Assembly: GCA_963825075.1 (NCBI GenBank)
Contig: CAWGRX010000036.1
Span: 62,001 to 126,000, forward strand
DNA length: 64,000 bases
DNA from: CAWAVN01 sp963825075
GTDB lineage: Bacteria; Planctomycetota; Planctomycetia; Planctomycetales; Planctomycetaceae
Reading direction: 5' to 3'
Below the pieces are notes generated by a model that saw nothing but the letters and a program-made list of their open reading frames with translations, had not been told where the DNA came from and made no database searches. Positions 47,514 to 56,180 of the stretch are shown in pieces (within the stretch, counting starts at the first letter, position 1; each line of letters opens with the position of its first letter). The position numbers and the translations under genes are program-made.

Positions 47514-48440
47514 TCACGGAGAAATCCGGGATGGATCGAGTTTCCGGGGCGTCTGAATCGTTGATGCGTCCCTGGCAATCATCCGTTCGTGGAATTTCTC
47601 CGTGTTTCGTTTCGCCGCCGCTTGGACCACCCACTCGCTCCAGGCCGTTTGCAAAGTCTCGACGTCCCTGCGCCCGTAATGGACTTGGACCGCCCGGTCC
47701 CACTCGCCGACGGAGCCGTCCCGGACAAACTCTAAAAAACGGGCGCGTCCGCCTTGCTCGATCAAATACTCGGTGAGCGAATGGCTTTCCGCATAAAACG
47801 CGTAAAGCCGGCGTTTCTCGCGGGGATACTTCTCCTGCTCGAACAACTTTCGCAAGGGGATCGTTTGCCCGGCTTTTAAGAGTTGCTCCACGAGCAGCCG
47901 TTGCCGATTTCGCTCGGATTGGGCTTCGGCAGTCATGGCGGCCCCTTCGTCCGCCCAGCGGGGCATCGCTTTTCCGAGTGCCGTCACCAAAATCGCATGC
48001 GTGATCTCATGGGGCAAAACGTAATCCATGAGCCGATCGGGAGAGCCTTGCATCTCGATGCCAATCTGGATCACGCTTCCCGCCAGGAGATCGTAGTTCG
48101 TCCAACCGCTGCCTTCGTTTTCCCGGCAGTCCACTTCGATCCGGCAGCGGAAATTCCAATCGCTCAGCGGGCGGTTCAGCCAACTGCGGGCGAGCGTGCT
48201 GCGAGATTGCTCGGCGGCTTCTCCAATGTCGCGGGCGACGGAAGGAGAATTCGCAACCACTTGAAAATGACGGGTTTGATACTCGTACTCGCCTGCTGTG
48301 ATTGGTGCCGCGGCCCCTAGTCCCAAAATGAGACAGGCCGCCATTTTCATCCATTTCACGAGAAAGGCCATCCTTGTTCTAAGGGGGAAATCCGGCTGGC
48401 GTTCCAGCGAAGATTCCATCAGTCGATCGGGAGTTTCCAT
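47514..48440 (-). CDS. exported gluzincin-like metallopeptidase (peptidase MA/DUF1570 type)
   Basis: A 308-residue exported protein. The zinc-binding motif HEITH lies at 144-148 with DEGAA at 164-168 as likely third-ligand segment, typical of gluzincins. A signal segment (AACLILGLGAAAPITAG) follows an atypically long N-terminus; ATG 48371 would shorten it and is adjacent to AAGG, so that start may be correct. The chain matches the peptidase-MA-like planctomycete family with a YQTRHFQVVANSP start. Substrate unknown. It converges on the preceding small gene (39 nt between stops). Confidence 0.75.
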   Translation of the reverse strand: METPDRLMESSLERQPDFPLRTRMAFLVKWMKMAACLILGLGAAAPITAGEYEYQTRHFQVVANSPSVARDIGEAAEQSRSTLARSWLNRPLSDWNFRCRIEVDCRENEGSGWTNYDLLAGSVIQIGIEMQGSPDRLMDYVLPHEITHAILVTALGKAMPRWADEGAAMTAEAQSERNRQRLLVEQLLKAGQTIPLRKLFEQEKYPREKRRLYAFYAESHSLTEYLIEQGGRARFLEFVRDGSVGEWDRAVQVHYGRRDVETLQTAWSEWVVQAAAKRNTEKFHERMIARDASTIQTPRKLDPSRISP

Positions 48441-48629
48441 AAGTTGAGGCTAGAAGAAAATCCTACAGTCTTCAAGCCCTCTTGTCGGAAATGCGACAAG
48501 ACATTTACTGAGCAAATTTTCAAATTAAGACCGATAGATTGCGGATTTGGCTAAGGTAACATGAGAGAAATCGCTCGGATTGTCCGAGCGGAGAGAAACA
48601 CTTTTCTCAACAGGAGAAGGAGCAGTCCG

Positions 48630-49214
48630 ATGAGAATGACATGGAAATCGACGGGCGGCGTTGCGATGGTCTTGAGCCTATGCCTGGTCACCCAGGCCTA
48701 TTCCCAAGTGGGCCAGCAGGCCAGGGAGAGAAACCCGCTCCAAGGCAAAGCCGCGGGACAACAAAAAGTCTGCCTGGCGACGAAGATCGAAGGCATGACG
48801 GTCAAGGACAAGGAAAATCAAAGCATTGGGACGATTCAGGACTTGGTCATCGACGAATCGGGACAAGTCCAATACCTCGCGGTCAATCCCCGTGAGCAGG
48901 CCGCCGGCGGGACTCGGACGCCGCGCACGCAACCGGGACGAGCCGGGGTGGATCAGAACGTCAAGCTGACGTTGATTCCTTTTGAACTGGCCCAGTTCCA
49001 CGAAGGAGAAACTCAGGCCCAAAATTACGCCAGCGTGAATCTCGACAAGGATCGCATCATGCAGGCCCCGTCCTTCACGCGGACCCAATTGGCATCACAA
49101 GCGCAGCAGAGCCAGTGGATGTCCCAAGTGGATAAATTCTTCGATCGCCAAAAAGGCAACGTGGCGCGCCCCAACTTGAACAACAGGAAGGACAGAGAAG
49201 AAAAGAAAGAATAA
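48630..49214 (+). CDS. exported PRC-barrel domain protein
   Basis: A 194-residue protein from ATG 48630 with GGAGAAGGAG upstream. Signal peptide about 1-25 (VAMVLSLCLVTQAYS). A PRC-barrel-like domain follows (VKDKENQSIGTIQDLVID, about 54-75) with the strand VQYLAVNP. The C-terminus is Gln/Asn/Arg-rich and probably unstructured. PRC barrels bind RNA or photosynthetic reaction centres or act as scaffold; the exported form is common in stress-related envelope proteins. A hairpin and a bidirectional terminator follow at 49276-49380. Confidence 0.75.
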   Translation: MRMTWKSTGGVAMVLSLCLVTQAYSQVGQQARERNPLQGKAAGQQKVCLATKIEGMTVKDKENQSIGTIQDLVIDESGQVQYLAVNPREQAAGGTRTPRTQPGRAGVDQNVKLTLIPFELAQFHEGETQAQNYASVNLDKDRIMQAPSFTRTQLASQAQQSQWMSQVDKFFDRQKGNVARPNLNNRKDREEKKE

Positions 49215-49275
49215 TAAAGACCCCGACCGCCTGTTGAAACGTTTCAACTCGCGTCTGGTTCTCTAACCCAATCCT

Positions 49276-49312
49276 CAAAGCCCCATGAGTGGTTTCCACT
49301 CATGGGGCTTTG
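49276..49312. terminator. perfect 17-bp hairpin with TTT loop
   Basis: CAAAGCCCCATGAGTGG (49276-49292) and CCACTCATGGGGCTTTG (49296-49312) are perfect complements around TTT. A 17-bp perfect stem is unusual. There is only a weak T-tract after it. It lies 62 nt after the PRC-barrel gene and just before a second hairpin at 49345, so it may be a transcription terminator or an mRNA-stabilising structure. Confidence 0.6.
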
Positions 49313-49344
49313 AGTTTCGCGCAGATCGTCACCGAATCGCGCAC

Positions 49345-49380
49345 GAAAAGAGCCGCGCCGATTAAGGCGCGGCTCTTTTC
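49345..49380. terminator. bidirectional rho-independent terminator
   Basis: GAAAAGAGCCGCGCC (49345-49359) and GGCGCGGCTCTTTTC (49366-49380) form a perfect 15-bp stem with a 6-nt loop. The U-run is present on both strands (TTTTC / TTTTC). It lies between convergent genes ending at 49214 and 49403 and can terminate both. Confidence 0.85.
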
Positions 49381-49402
49381 ATTTATACGGAATGACGGGG
49401 AG

Positions 49403-49828
49403 CTATTCGCCCGTTTGGACGACTTCGATCATGAAACTCCCGGACGTTTTCTTCCCCTCGGCTTCGCCCTTCACCGGGATCGATTTTTCTCCCAAGGCGG
49501 CATCGGCGGCCACTTTCACCGTGAACTCCACGTCGGACTTATCCGCCGCAATCTTGGGGGTTTCCGGTTCAATCGAGACTCCTTCCGGGGCATCAAAAGA
49601 CAAGGTAATCTCCCCTGTCAGATTCTTTCCTCGTTCGACGCCGATGGTCATCAATTTGTCGCCGCCCCTGGTAATGTTTGTTGCTCCCGTGGGGAGTTCC
49701 AACTGAAACGTATTTTCTTCTGCGGGCGGAGTGGGGCTTTCCGGCGACTTCGCCTTTTCCGTTTCCTTGCTGCAACCGCCGGCCAGCAAGACTGTCACCA
49801 TCAAAGCGAGACTTAGCGTTCTCAACAT
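49403..49828 (-). CDS. lipoprotein with one beta-sandwich domain
   Basis: A 141-residue lipoprotein (signal LALMVTVLLAGGC, lipid Cys at residue 19). After a Pro/Glu-rich linker a domain of about 100 residues follows, with strands FQLELPTG, GEITLSFDAP and DVEFTVKVAADA. The pattern resembles NEW3/COG1470-like immunoglobulin-type domains of exported proteins. Function unknown. It converges on the PRC-barrel gene with a bidirectional terminator between them. Confidence 0.7.
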   Translation of the reverse strand: MLRTLSLALMVTVLLAGGCSKETEKAKSPESPTPPAEENTFQLELPTGATNITRGGDKLMTIGVERGKNLTGEITLSFDAPEGVSIEPETPKIAADKSDVEFTVKVAADAALGEKSIPVKGEAEGKKTSGSFMIEVVQTGE

Positions 49829-50519
49829 GTTCGTTCTCCTTAAAGCTTCGAACTAGATTGGTCAACACTTCCCAAGCAATCACAACGCCAGGGAAGTTCA
49901 GATGGAACAATGAATTGCACATCCCATGCCGCCTAACTTTTCAAACGGCGTCTTTCCTAGGAAAAAACGCAAAACGGCTTGCACATCCCCCGGCTGCTTT
50001 CCCGAAAGCACGATTCGAGGAGTCCCTCTGAAAACCACATCGGGAAATCCCGCCGCTTGCGGGGGAGCCAATCACCAAAGCAAAACAGCGGCGGGCGATC
50101 GGTTTCGGTTTCAATTTCCCCGGGGACTGGACTGGGCGGGATCACGGAGTGTTTGCGCCGGAAGTCCCGCCGATTTCCCAGCAGGTCTTCCAAGTAAAGA
50201 CCTTCGGCCAAAAAGCTGGTTCTTTCGGATAATCAGGGGGAACTCCGACGGGTGTTAAAGAATTTCTTGTCCGCGCTCTTTCACCTCCCCAAAAGGGGGT
50301 AAAATCCGTGGTTGATCCTCACACAAAAAGATCATCAGCGTCCGCCCCCCCGATTCGCCGGAAGAGCCATAAACGCTTCCAATCGGAAGTCATTCGGCTA
50401 AAAGTTGGGAAGTTCCGCCGCGGAAGGCGACAACGTTTTGATTGGGCTGGTTTGGTGCTTCACAGTTTGCGAAACTGAAGACAGGGGCAAAGGCAGAATG
50501 GATAAAGAGGAGGATGACG
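49829..50519. other. 691-nt gap without recognised gene
   Basis: The largest gap in the window, divergent between the lipoprotein and the STN-like protein. TTGCACATCCC occurs twice (49915-49925 and 49979-49989), 64 nt apart as direct repeats. Open frames are Pro/Arg-rich without ribosome site. The gap could hold a small RNA or control region; nothing firm is visible. Confidence 0.5.
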
Positions 50520-51938
50520 ATGCAGATGCGACATGAAATGCCGGCAACAGCGAACGTTCTGACGAGCGGAAGAGAGCCTCGGACGTTCTCCCGACTCTGT
50601 GTGTCACGGTGGTTTCTGCTTATCTCTTTCGTGGGTTTTCTGTCCTTACCGAATATCGGCCAAGGCGAAGATTCCCCCACTGGGTCCAATGTCAAAAAGG
50701 AATGGGTCCAGAAACAGATCGCCAAATTGAATGCCGACACCTTGCGGGAACGCGCTGCGGCGGAAAGAGATTTATTCGAAGCCGGCCCGCAGATTTTGCC
50801 GATGCTGCCCCCGCCCGAATTGCTCCCGAACGCTTCGGTGAAACAAGCCGTCCGCCGGGTGCGGCTGCGGTTGGAAGAAGCCAAAGCGCGAGAATCCGTC
50901 AAAGCCGCCCGCGTGACGTTAAAAGAAACCACCCCGCTGGAAAAAATTCTCAAAGCGATCACCCAACAAACCGGCAATGCGATTAACGCCTCCGCCCTCA
51001 GCCAAAGGATGCGGAAACGTCCGGTCTCGGTGGATGTTTCCGATGAGCCGTTTTGGGAGGTGATGGAGCACCTCGCGAAAGACGCCGGCTTTGTGTTGGA
51101 CAGTTCCGAAACCGGCAACGCGAAACAATCCGCCTTGGTGTTGAAACCGGCGGATGCGGCCGGCGTCATCAAGCCCCTGGCGACCGCGAACAGGATGGCG
51201 TTTCGCATGCAGGTCGATCCGCTCAAACTCCGGCCGCGATTTGGGAAGGAGGATCGGCAACTCTTGCGGGTGCCGTTTCGGTTGTCCGCCGAGCCTCGCT
51301 TGCGGCCACTGTTTTTGAAGCTGGCGGGGAAAGACTTTTCCGCCCGCACCGAGGCCGGGGCAACGCTCGATCCCTTCAATCCGGCCGAGAAATTGGAACT
51401 GCCTTTGGGCGAAGGCGGAACCGAAGCGGGGTTCCACATGGATTACGAAGTTCCCAAGCCGTTCCAGGCTGCGGTGATCGAACTGACCGGCAACGCCGTC
51501 TTAACGGTGGCGGCCGATTCGGAGGACATCACCTTCACCGATCTGGCAAAATCCACTGGAGCCGCCCGGCGGCGCGGTGGGGTGACGGTGACGCTTAACG
51601 AAGTCGAATTTCAGCCGGATAAAAAGAACCCTGGCCGGCATTCGGCCCACGTTCGCTTGACCGTGCATTACGATACTGGCGGCCCCGCCTTTGAATCTCA
51701 TCGCACCTGGATCTTCCACAACCGCGTGTTCCTGGAAGATGCCCAAGGCGATCAGATCGAACGCGGCCACCAATACCGCACCGATCTGCAAACCGACGGC
51801 GGCGTGATGGTGGAATACAATTTCACAAACCTCGCCGGAGATAAAAGCGACTACAAATTGACCTACGTCGCCCCCACCCTGATCATCGACGTGCCCCTCC
51901 GCTTCGGGTTCAAACGCCTGGCCGTGCCGAAATCCTAA
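50520..51938 (+). CDS. exported protein with secretin STN-like region
   Basis: A 472-residue protein from ATG 50520, at ideal distance from AGAGGAGG; an ATG 6 nt upstream directly abuts that site. The signal segment (FLLISFVGFLSLPNIGQG) ends near residue 50. Residues about 130-190 (VTLKETTPLEKILKAITQQT, VSVDVSDEPFWEVMEHLAKD) resemble the STN domain of secretins and TonB receptors. The C-terminal half is beta-rich (VTVTLNEVEFQPDK, VRLTVHYDTGGPAF). No outer-membrane secretin core is seen. Function unknown. Confidence 0.7.
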   Translation: MQMRHEMPATANVLTSGREPRTFSRLCVSRWFLLISFVGFLSLPNIGQGEDSPTGSNVKKEWVQKQIAKLNADTLRERAAAERDLFEAGPQILPMLPPPELLPNASVKQAVRRVRLRLEEAKARESVKAARVTLKETTPLEKILKAITQQTGNAINASALSQRMRKRPVSVDVSDEPFWEVMEHLAKDAGFVLDSSETGNAKQSALVLKPADAAGVIKPLATANRMAFRMQVDPLKLRPRFGKEDRQLLRVPFRLSAEPRLRPLFLKLAGKDFSARTEAGATLDPFNPAEKLELPLGEGGTEAGFHMDYEVPKPFQAAVIELTGNAVLTVAADSEDITFTDLAKSTGAARRRGGVTVTLNEVEFQPDKKNPGRHSAHVRLTVHYDTGGPAFESHRTWIFHNRVFLEDAQGDQIERGHQYRTDLQTDGGVMVEYNFTNLAGDKSDYKLTYVAPTLIIDVPLRFGFKRLAVPKS

Positions 51939-51975
51939 GCAAAGGAATCAAATCAATCGAGGTCCGCGAGAGAGA

Positions 51976-54609
51976 TTAGCGGAAGATTCTCAAATCCTTG
52001 GTTATCTTGGATTGATCCTTCGCAGGGGCAGGACGGATTGTCGGATTCTTGAGAATGCCTTCGATCATCTGATCCAAACCGTTTTTGGTTTTGCTTTTCG
52101 CTTCGCCGGCCTTGGTGTTCGGAAAAAGTTTGCCGAGTTGGGTGTTCGACTTTGCGTCCGGGGGGCCGGCGAGTTTTTCGAGGTGTTCCCGGCAATACGC
52201 CTGGCCGCGAATGTTCCAAATCGTCGCCAGCGTTTCCAGCAGCAATTCGCGGGACGGCGTGCCTTTTTCCTGGCGAATTTGCTCGATCATCTTGGGAACC
52301 GCCGGATGCTCGGCCTGTTCGCCCAAGAGCAGCGTCAGCCGGGCGAACTCATCGTCGTCCAACTGGCGGACGGCATTGCCCACGGACCGGACCAGTTCCG
52401 AGAGCAGCGATTCCGCCGGCAGCAAATGGTCCATTTCCCGGCGAAAGTCGTCTTCGCCGAGCTTCTTCAAACCCGCCTGGGCGAACTTCCGCGCGAAGCC
52501 GCGGTTGAGCAATCCAAACACCTGGCTCGCATACCAACACGTCAGCGGCCCGACTTCCGGCTTCTCCTCCAGGCTGGCGAGATTGCTCACCGCTTCGCCG
52601 AACCGCCCACGGCACAACAGGGCCAGGTTCCACGCCACGCGGGAAGGCCCCGATTCGGGCGGCACCATGAGGGCGTGCAGTCCATAGGCGTACCGCGCGA
52701 GCTCTTTGCCCAGGCCGAAGGGCACGACTTTCTCCCATCCGAAAAGGCTGATGTCTTCAGATGACAGCGGCAGGTGAAACTGGTTCGGTTCGTCCCACTT
52801 GGCGTTCCAATCCACCCACAGGCGGTCGAGTGGCTGCGCCGCATCCAATCGCAAGAGTTTCAAGCCGACGCCGACGGGCGGCGGCTCCCGGCCGATGATT
52901 TGAAAAGCACAATCCGCTTCGCCCAAGGCAAACTCAAGCATGCTGCTCACCGGTCGCTGCGGATTGAAAGCCGGTTGGAATTTTCTCGTTTCCTCATCCA
53001 GGTGCTTGACGAACCGGTCAAACGCACCGGTCTGAAAATACACCGCGCCTGTTTCCCGATCGAGTTTGGGAACGGTCTCGGCTTTCAATTTGGCGAGGTC
53101 CACTTTGGGGGCTTTTGGTCCAATGCTTTGGATCCGGCCGGTCTTGGCGTCCACCTTCAATTCCGCTTCGGAGTTGATGATGGAAACCACGTCCCCGTCG
53201 CGATGGATCTGGTTCTTGTCATCGCGGAATTGAGCGATTGACAAGGCGGGCGTGACGTTGAACTGCCAGGCAAATGGCCCCTCGCTATGCCGCTTGCTGC
53301 GATAGCCCGCGCCGAACATCAGTCGAAAGTGCCGTTGCGCATTTTTCTCGTAGCCAAAGTTCACAGTTCCCAGGAATTGTCCGGAGCCGCTCTGAAAGCT
53401 GAGTTGCCGATGATGATGCCAGGACACGATCCGGGCCTCGTCTCCGTGAATGATCGCGGTGTACCTTAACGGCTGATGGTTGGGGGAAGTCAACTCCACA
53501 TCCGCGAAGACGCCTTTCCGAGGGGACGCGATCGCGAGGAGGCGGATTTGCCAAGACTTGATGTTGTCAATTCGTCCCACCACGACGAGATCCTCCTCGC
53601 CGCCTTGGCTCCAGCCGGTCAGCCACTGAGCCATGTTGACGAACACCTCGTCGTCTTCGGTCAGGGTTTCTTCGAGAAACGGGCCTTTGGGTTGTTCGAC
53701 GACACGGATCGTCAAATCCGAAGGAGCGCCCGGTGCGATGGCGGGGAGGACGACGACTTCGGCGCCCAGAAAGCAATGCGTGCCCCAGAGCTTTCGCTCC
53801 CAGGCCAGCTTCTGCCGCAGGTCCATCGGCATGCCCGGCTTGATGTCCAGAAAGTCCAATATTTGCTCGGACGTGTGATGCTCGACACCCTCGACAGTGA
53901 TCTGGCCGATCCTGGCTTTCGGTCCGGGGGCTTTGATGTGCACCAACAAATCGGCCCGGCGATTGTCGGACGTTTTGAGCTCCGCGTCGAATTCGGGGAA
54001 GAAATACCCCTGAGCTTCCAAGCCGGCTTTGATCGACTTCCCATAAATCTCAGCCGGCCTCCCGAAGAAATTCGCTACTTTGTCTTTCGTAAAGTGCGCG
54101 GCCCTCGACGTGTATTGGAAGGTGCCCACTTTGATTTGATTCTCCGCCTGCTTGGTCAGCGGGGACTGTTTGCTGCGGGAATCGCTGACATACCACTTCA
54201 GCAGCTTTTCGTCGATTTCGGCGGGGCCGTCGATTTGCACTTCCCCCTTCCGGTATTGCTCGCCTTCTTCAATGACCACGCGGATTTTCTGCCCGTGGAC
54301 TTGGGCGGTCACGTTCGCATGCGGATAGCCGCAGTTGCGATAGCCTTCGGTGAGCCGGCGCTTCAGGGTTTGGAGGTAGGTTTTCAAATCCGCATGGGAA
54401 TCGGACGCCAGGAGCAAATCAAAATCCTTAAGGACCGCCCTGCGGATTTGCGCTTCGGGGAAGGCCTTGATTCCCTCAAACACCAAGGCCTGCGGTTGGC
54501 CCAGTTTTCCCACCAGAGTCTTCTCATCGTTTCGAGCACTGGAAACATCCTCGGCAACCGCCGAAGTCAGCAGCAACATCCCCAGGCAAAACGTGGCGGC
54601 GCGGCTCAT
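51976..54609 (-). CDS. exported POTRA-domain protein without visible beta-barrel
   Basis: An 877-residue protein from ATG 54609. Signal peptide ATFCLGMLLLTSAVAE. The first 250 residues contain POTRA-like repeats (ALVFEGIKAFPEAQIRRAVL, KTYLQTLKRRLTEGYRNCGY, KIRVVIEEGEQYRKGEVQID), as in BamA/TamA. Typical BamA-type proteins end in an aromatic residue of a beta-barrel; this one ends KDLRIFR and its C-terminal 250 residues are helical, so it is not a simple Omp85 porin. It probably acts in the periplasm in assembly or binding. The long frame upstream of ATG 54609 has no signal sequence. Convergent with the STN-like gene. Confidence 0.75.
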   Translation of the reverse strand: MSRAATFCLGMLLLTSAVAEDVSSARNDEKTLVGKLGQPQALVFEGIKAFPEAQIRRAVLKDFDLLLASDSHADLKTYLQTLKRRLTEGYRNCGYPHANVTAQVHGQKIRVVIEEGEQYRKGEVQIDGPAEIDEKLLKWYVSDSRSKQSPLTKQAENQIKVGTFQYTSRAAHFTKDKVANFFGRPAEIYGKSIKAGLEAQGYFFPEFDAELKTSDNRRADLLVHIKAPGPKARIGQITVEGVEHHTSEQILDFLDIKPGMPMDLRQKLAWERKLWGTHCFLGAEVVVLPAIAPGAPSDLTIRVVEQPKGPFLEETLTEDDEVFVNMAQWLTGWSQGGEEDLVVVGRIDNIKSWQIRLLAIASPRKGVFADVELTSPNHQPLRYTAIIHGDEARIVSWHHHRQLSFQSGSGQFLGTVNFGYEKNAQRHFRLMFGAGYRSKRHSEGPFAWQFNVTPALSIAQFRDDKNQIHRDGDVVSIINSEAELKVDAKTGRIQSIGPKAPKVDLAKLKAETVPKLDRETGAVYFQTGAFDRFVKHLDEETRKFQPAFNPQRPVSSMLEFALGEADCAFQIIGREPPPVGVGLKLLRLDAAQPLDRLWVDWNAKWDEPNQFHLPLSSEDISLFGWEKVVPFGLGKELARYAYGLHALMVPPESGPSRVAWNLALLCRGRFGEAVSNLASLEEKPEVGPLTCWYASQVFGLLNRGFARKFAQAGLKKLGEDDFRREMDHLLPAESLLSELVRSVGNAVRQLDDDEFARLTLLLGEQAEHPAVPKMIEQIRQEKGTPSRELLLETLATIWNIRGQAYCREHLEKLAGPPDAKSNTQLGKLFPNTKAGEAKSKTKNGLDQMIEGILKNPTIRPAPAKDQSKITKDLRIFR

Positions 54610-54918
54610 CCTTGAATCTCCCCAAAAATATGTTCCAACAGGCCCGAGAGAAAACCGGCGGCGGATTGTGGGACAAACGGCCAGACCGGTCAATCCCATT
54701 TGCCGAAACGCCGCAGGCTTCGCAGGTTTTGCTGATGACTCATCAGCCGCAGGTCGCTCGCCGGTTCGTTCGATAACCGGGCGCTAACGCGTGCCGGCTG
54801 ATTTGCGCGAATTCTCCGTTGCGTTCACAGATAAGGCCTACGCTGATAGAATCCCCTTCACAGCGTTCGCGCTGACCCAGTCCGCAGTGTTTCGTGAAAT
54901 CTCAATTGAGAGGATGTT
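54610..54918. other. 309-nt divergent gap with a small hairpin
   Basis: The gap contains GCCGGTTCGTTCGATAACCGGGC (54760-54782 region), a short hairpin (CCGGTT/AACCGG) whose CGTTCGATAA core is also found in the palindrome at 7832-7946. No gene or promoter pair is evident. Confidence 0.45.
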
Positions 54919-56070
54919 ATGACGGAGAGAAATCCCGGCTTCCGGGCCATCGGCTGGTTGTTGGCGATCCTGCTTTCGACCTCGGCAGCGAGCGCGGCTT
55001 CCACGGGCGAGTTGCTCAAAACCCTCAAACAGGTCGGCCCGGAAGGGCAAGGCAACGTCGCCGCCGCGAAAGCTCTCAAGGAGTTGACGCAAAAAGACGC
55101 CCAGGTGCTGCCGGAGATTTTGAAAGCCTTTGAAGGCGCGAGTCCGCTGGCAATCAATTGGCTCCGAAGCGCCTTTGAAACCATCGCCGACGGCAACATC
55201 AAAGACAAAAAGCCGCTGCCGGTGAAGGAACTCAAGGCCTTCATCCTCAACACAAAAGGAGACCGCAACGCCCGCCGATTGGCATTTGAGTGGCTCCGCC
55301 AGGTGGAACCGAAAACGGCCGAGCGGATGATCCCCGGCTTTTTGCTCGATCCCAGCGCCGAACTCCGCCGGGAAGCCGTCGCCAAGTTGATCGACGAAGC
55401 CCGGGCCATCGACGCGAAGAAAACGCCCCGCCTGGCGATTGCGGTTTACCGAAAAGCCTTGAGCGGCGCGGTCGATCCCGACCAGGTGAAGAACATCGTG
55501 GAGCCGCTCAAGAAGCTCAAAGTCGAAGTGGATTTGCCCAAGCATTTTGGGTTTCTGACGGACTGGCAAATCGTCGGCCCGTTTGAGAACCGCGGGGGCG
55601 TGGGCTTTGCCGCGGTCTATCCGCCGGAGAAGGGCGTCGATTTCTCGGCCGCCTATCCCACGAAATTTGATGATGGGTTCGGGGGCGCAAAGGTGCGTTG
55701 GCAGGCTTATCACACCGATGATAATTACGGCATCGTCAACATTCGCACGGACATTAAAAACTACAAAGGCTCCTGCATGTTCGCGGCGGCGAGGTTCCAC
55801 AGCGATAAACCGCAAAACGTCTGGCTCCGCCTGGGCACGCCGAACGCTTGGAAGCTGTGGGTCAACGGCGAATTGTTGTTCGCCCGCGAGGAATACCACC
55901 GCGGCACGCGAATGGACCAATACCGCGTGCCCGCGATGCTCAAAGCGGGTGATAACCTCATCCTTCTCAAGATCTGCCAGAACGAGCAGACCGACGATTG
56001 GGCGCAGGATTATCAGTTCCAAATCCGCGTCTCAGACCCCGCCGGTAGCGCGATCCTGCCTGATAAATAA
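54919..56070 (+). CDS. exported HEAT-like and galactose-binding-like domain protein
   Basis: A 383-residue protein. Signal segment IGWLLAILLSTSAASA (about 10-26). Residues about 30-190 are helical with HEAT-like units (NVAAAKALKELTQKDAQVLP, RRLAFEWLRQVEPKTAERMI). From about 205 a beta-rich domain follows: FLTDWQIVGPFEN, VWLRLGTPNAWKLWVNGELL and AGDNLILLKICQ, typical of galactose-binding-like jelly rolls in planctomycete exported proteins. It is followed after 110 nt by a PQQ-like propeller. Ligand unknown. Confidence 0.75.
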   Translation: MTERNPGFRAIGWLLAILLSTSAASAASTGELLKTLKQVGPEGQGNVAAAKALKELTQKDAQVLPEILKAFEGASPLAINWLRSAFETIADGNIKDKKPLPVKELKAFILNTKGDRNARRLAFEWLRQVEPKTAERMIPGFLLDPSAELRREAVAKLIDEARAIDAKKTPRLAIAVYRKALSGAVDPDQVKNIVEPLKKLKVEVDLPKHFGFLTDWQIVGPFENRGGVGFAAVYPPEKGVDFSAAYPTKFDDGFGGAKVRWQAYHTDDNYGIVNIRTDIKNYKGSCMFAAARFHSDKPQNVWLRLGTPNAWKLWVNGELLFAREEYHRGTRMDQYRVPAMLKAGDNLILLKICQNEQTDDWAQDYQFQIRVSDPAGSAILPDK

Positions 56071-56081
56071 ACCCGTATAGG

Positions 56082-56149
56082 GTGGGCACCGCCCACCATC
56101 GATCCTATTGACCGAAGTTGCGCTCGGAATTCCGGTGGGCGGTGCCCAC
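56082..56149. repeat. inverted repeat GTGGGCACCGCCCACC
   Basis: GTGGGCACCGCCCACC (56082-56097) and its exact complement GGTGGGCGGTGCCCAC (56134-56149) with 36 nt between. The left arm is itself a hairpin (GTGGGC-ACC-GCCCAC). It lies in the gap between the HEAT/galactose-binding gene and the propeller gene. Confidence 0.75.
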
Positions 56150-56180
56150 TCTACTTTGTATCACCCAAAAGGATCTTGCC

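Noticed and set aside
53476..54615. 379-residue open frame on the plus strand
   Set aside because: It is antisense to the POTRA protein, which has a signal peptide and clear repeats.
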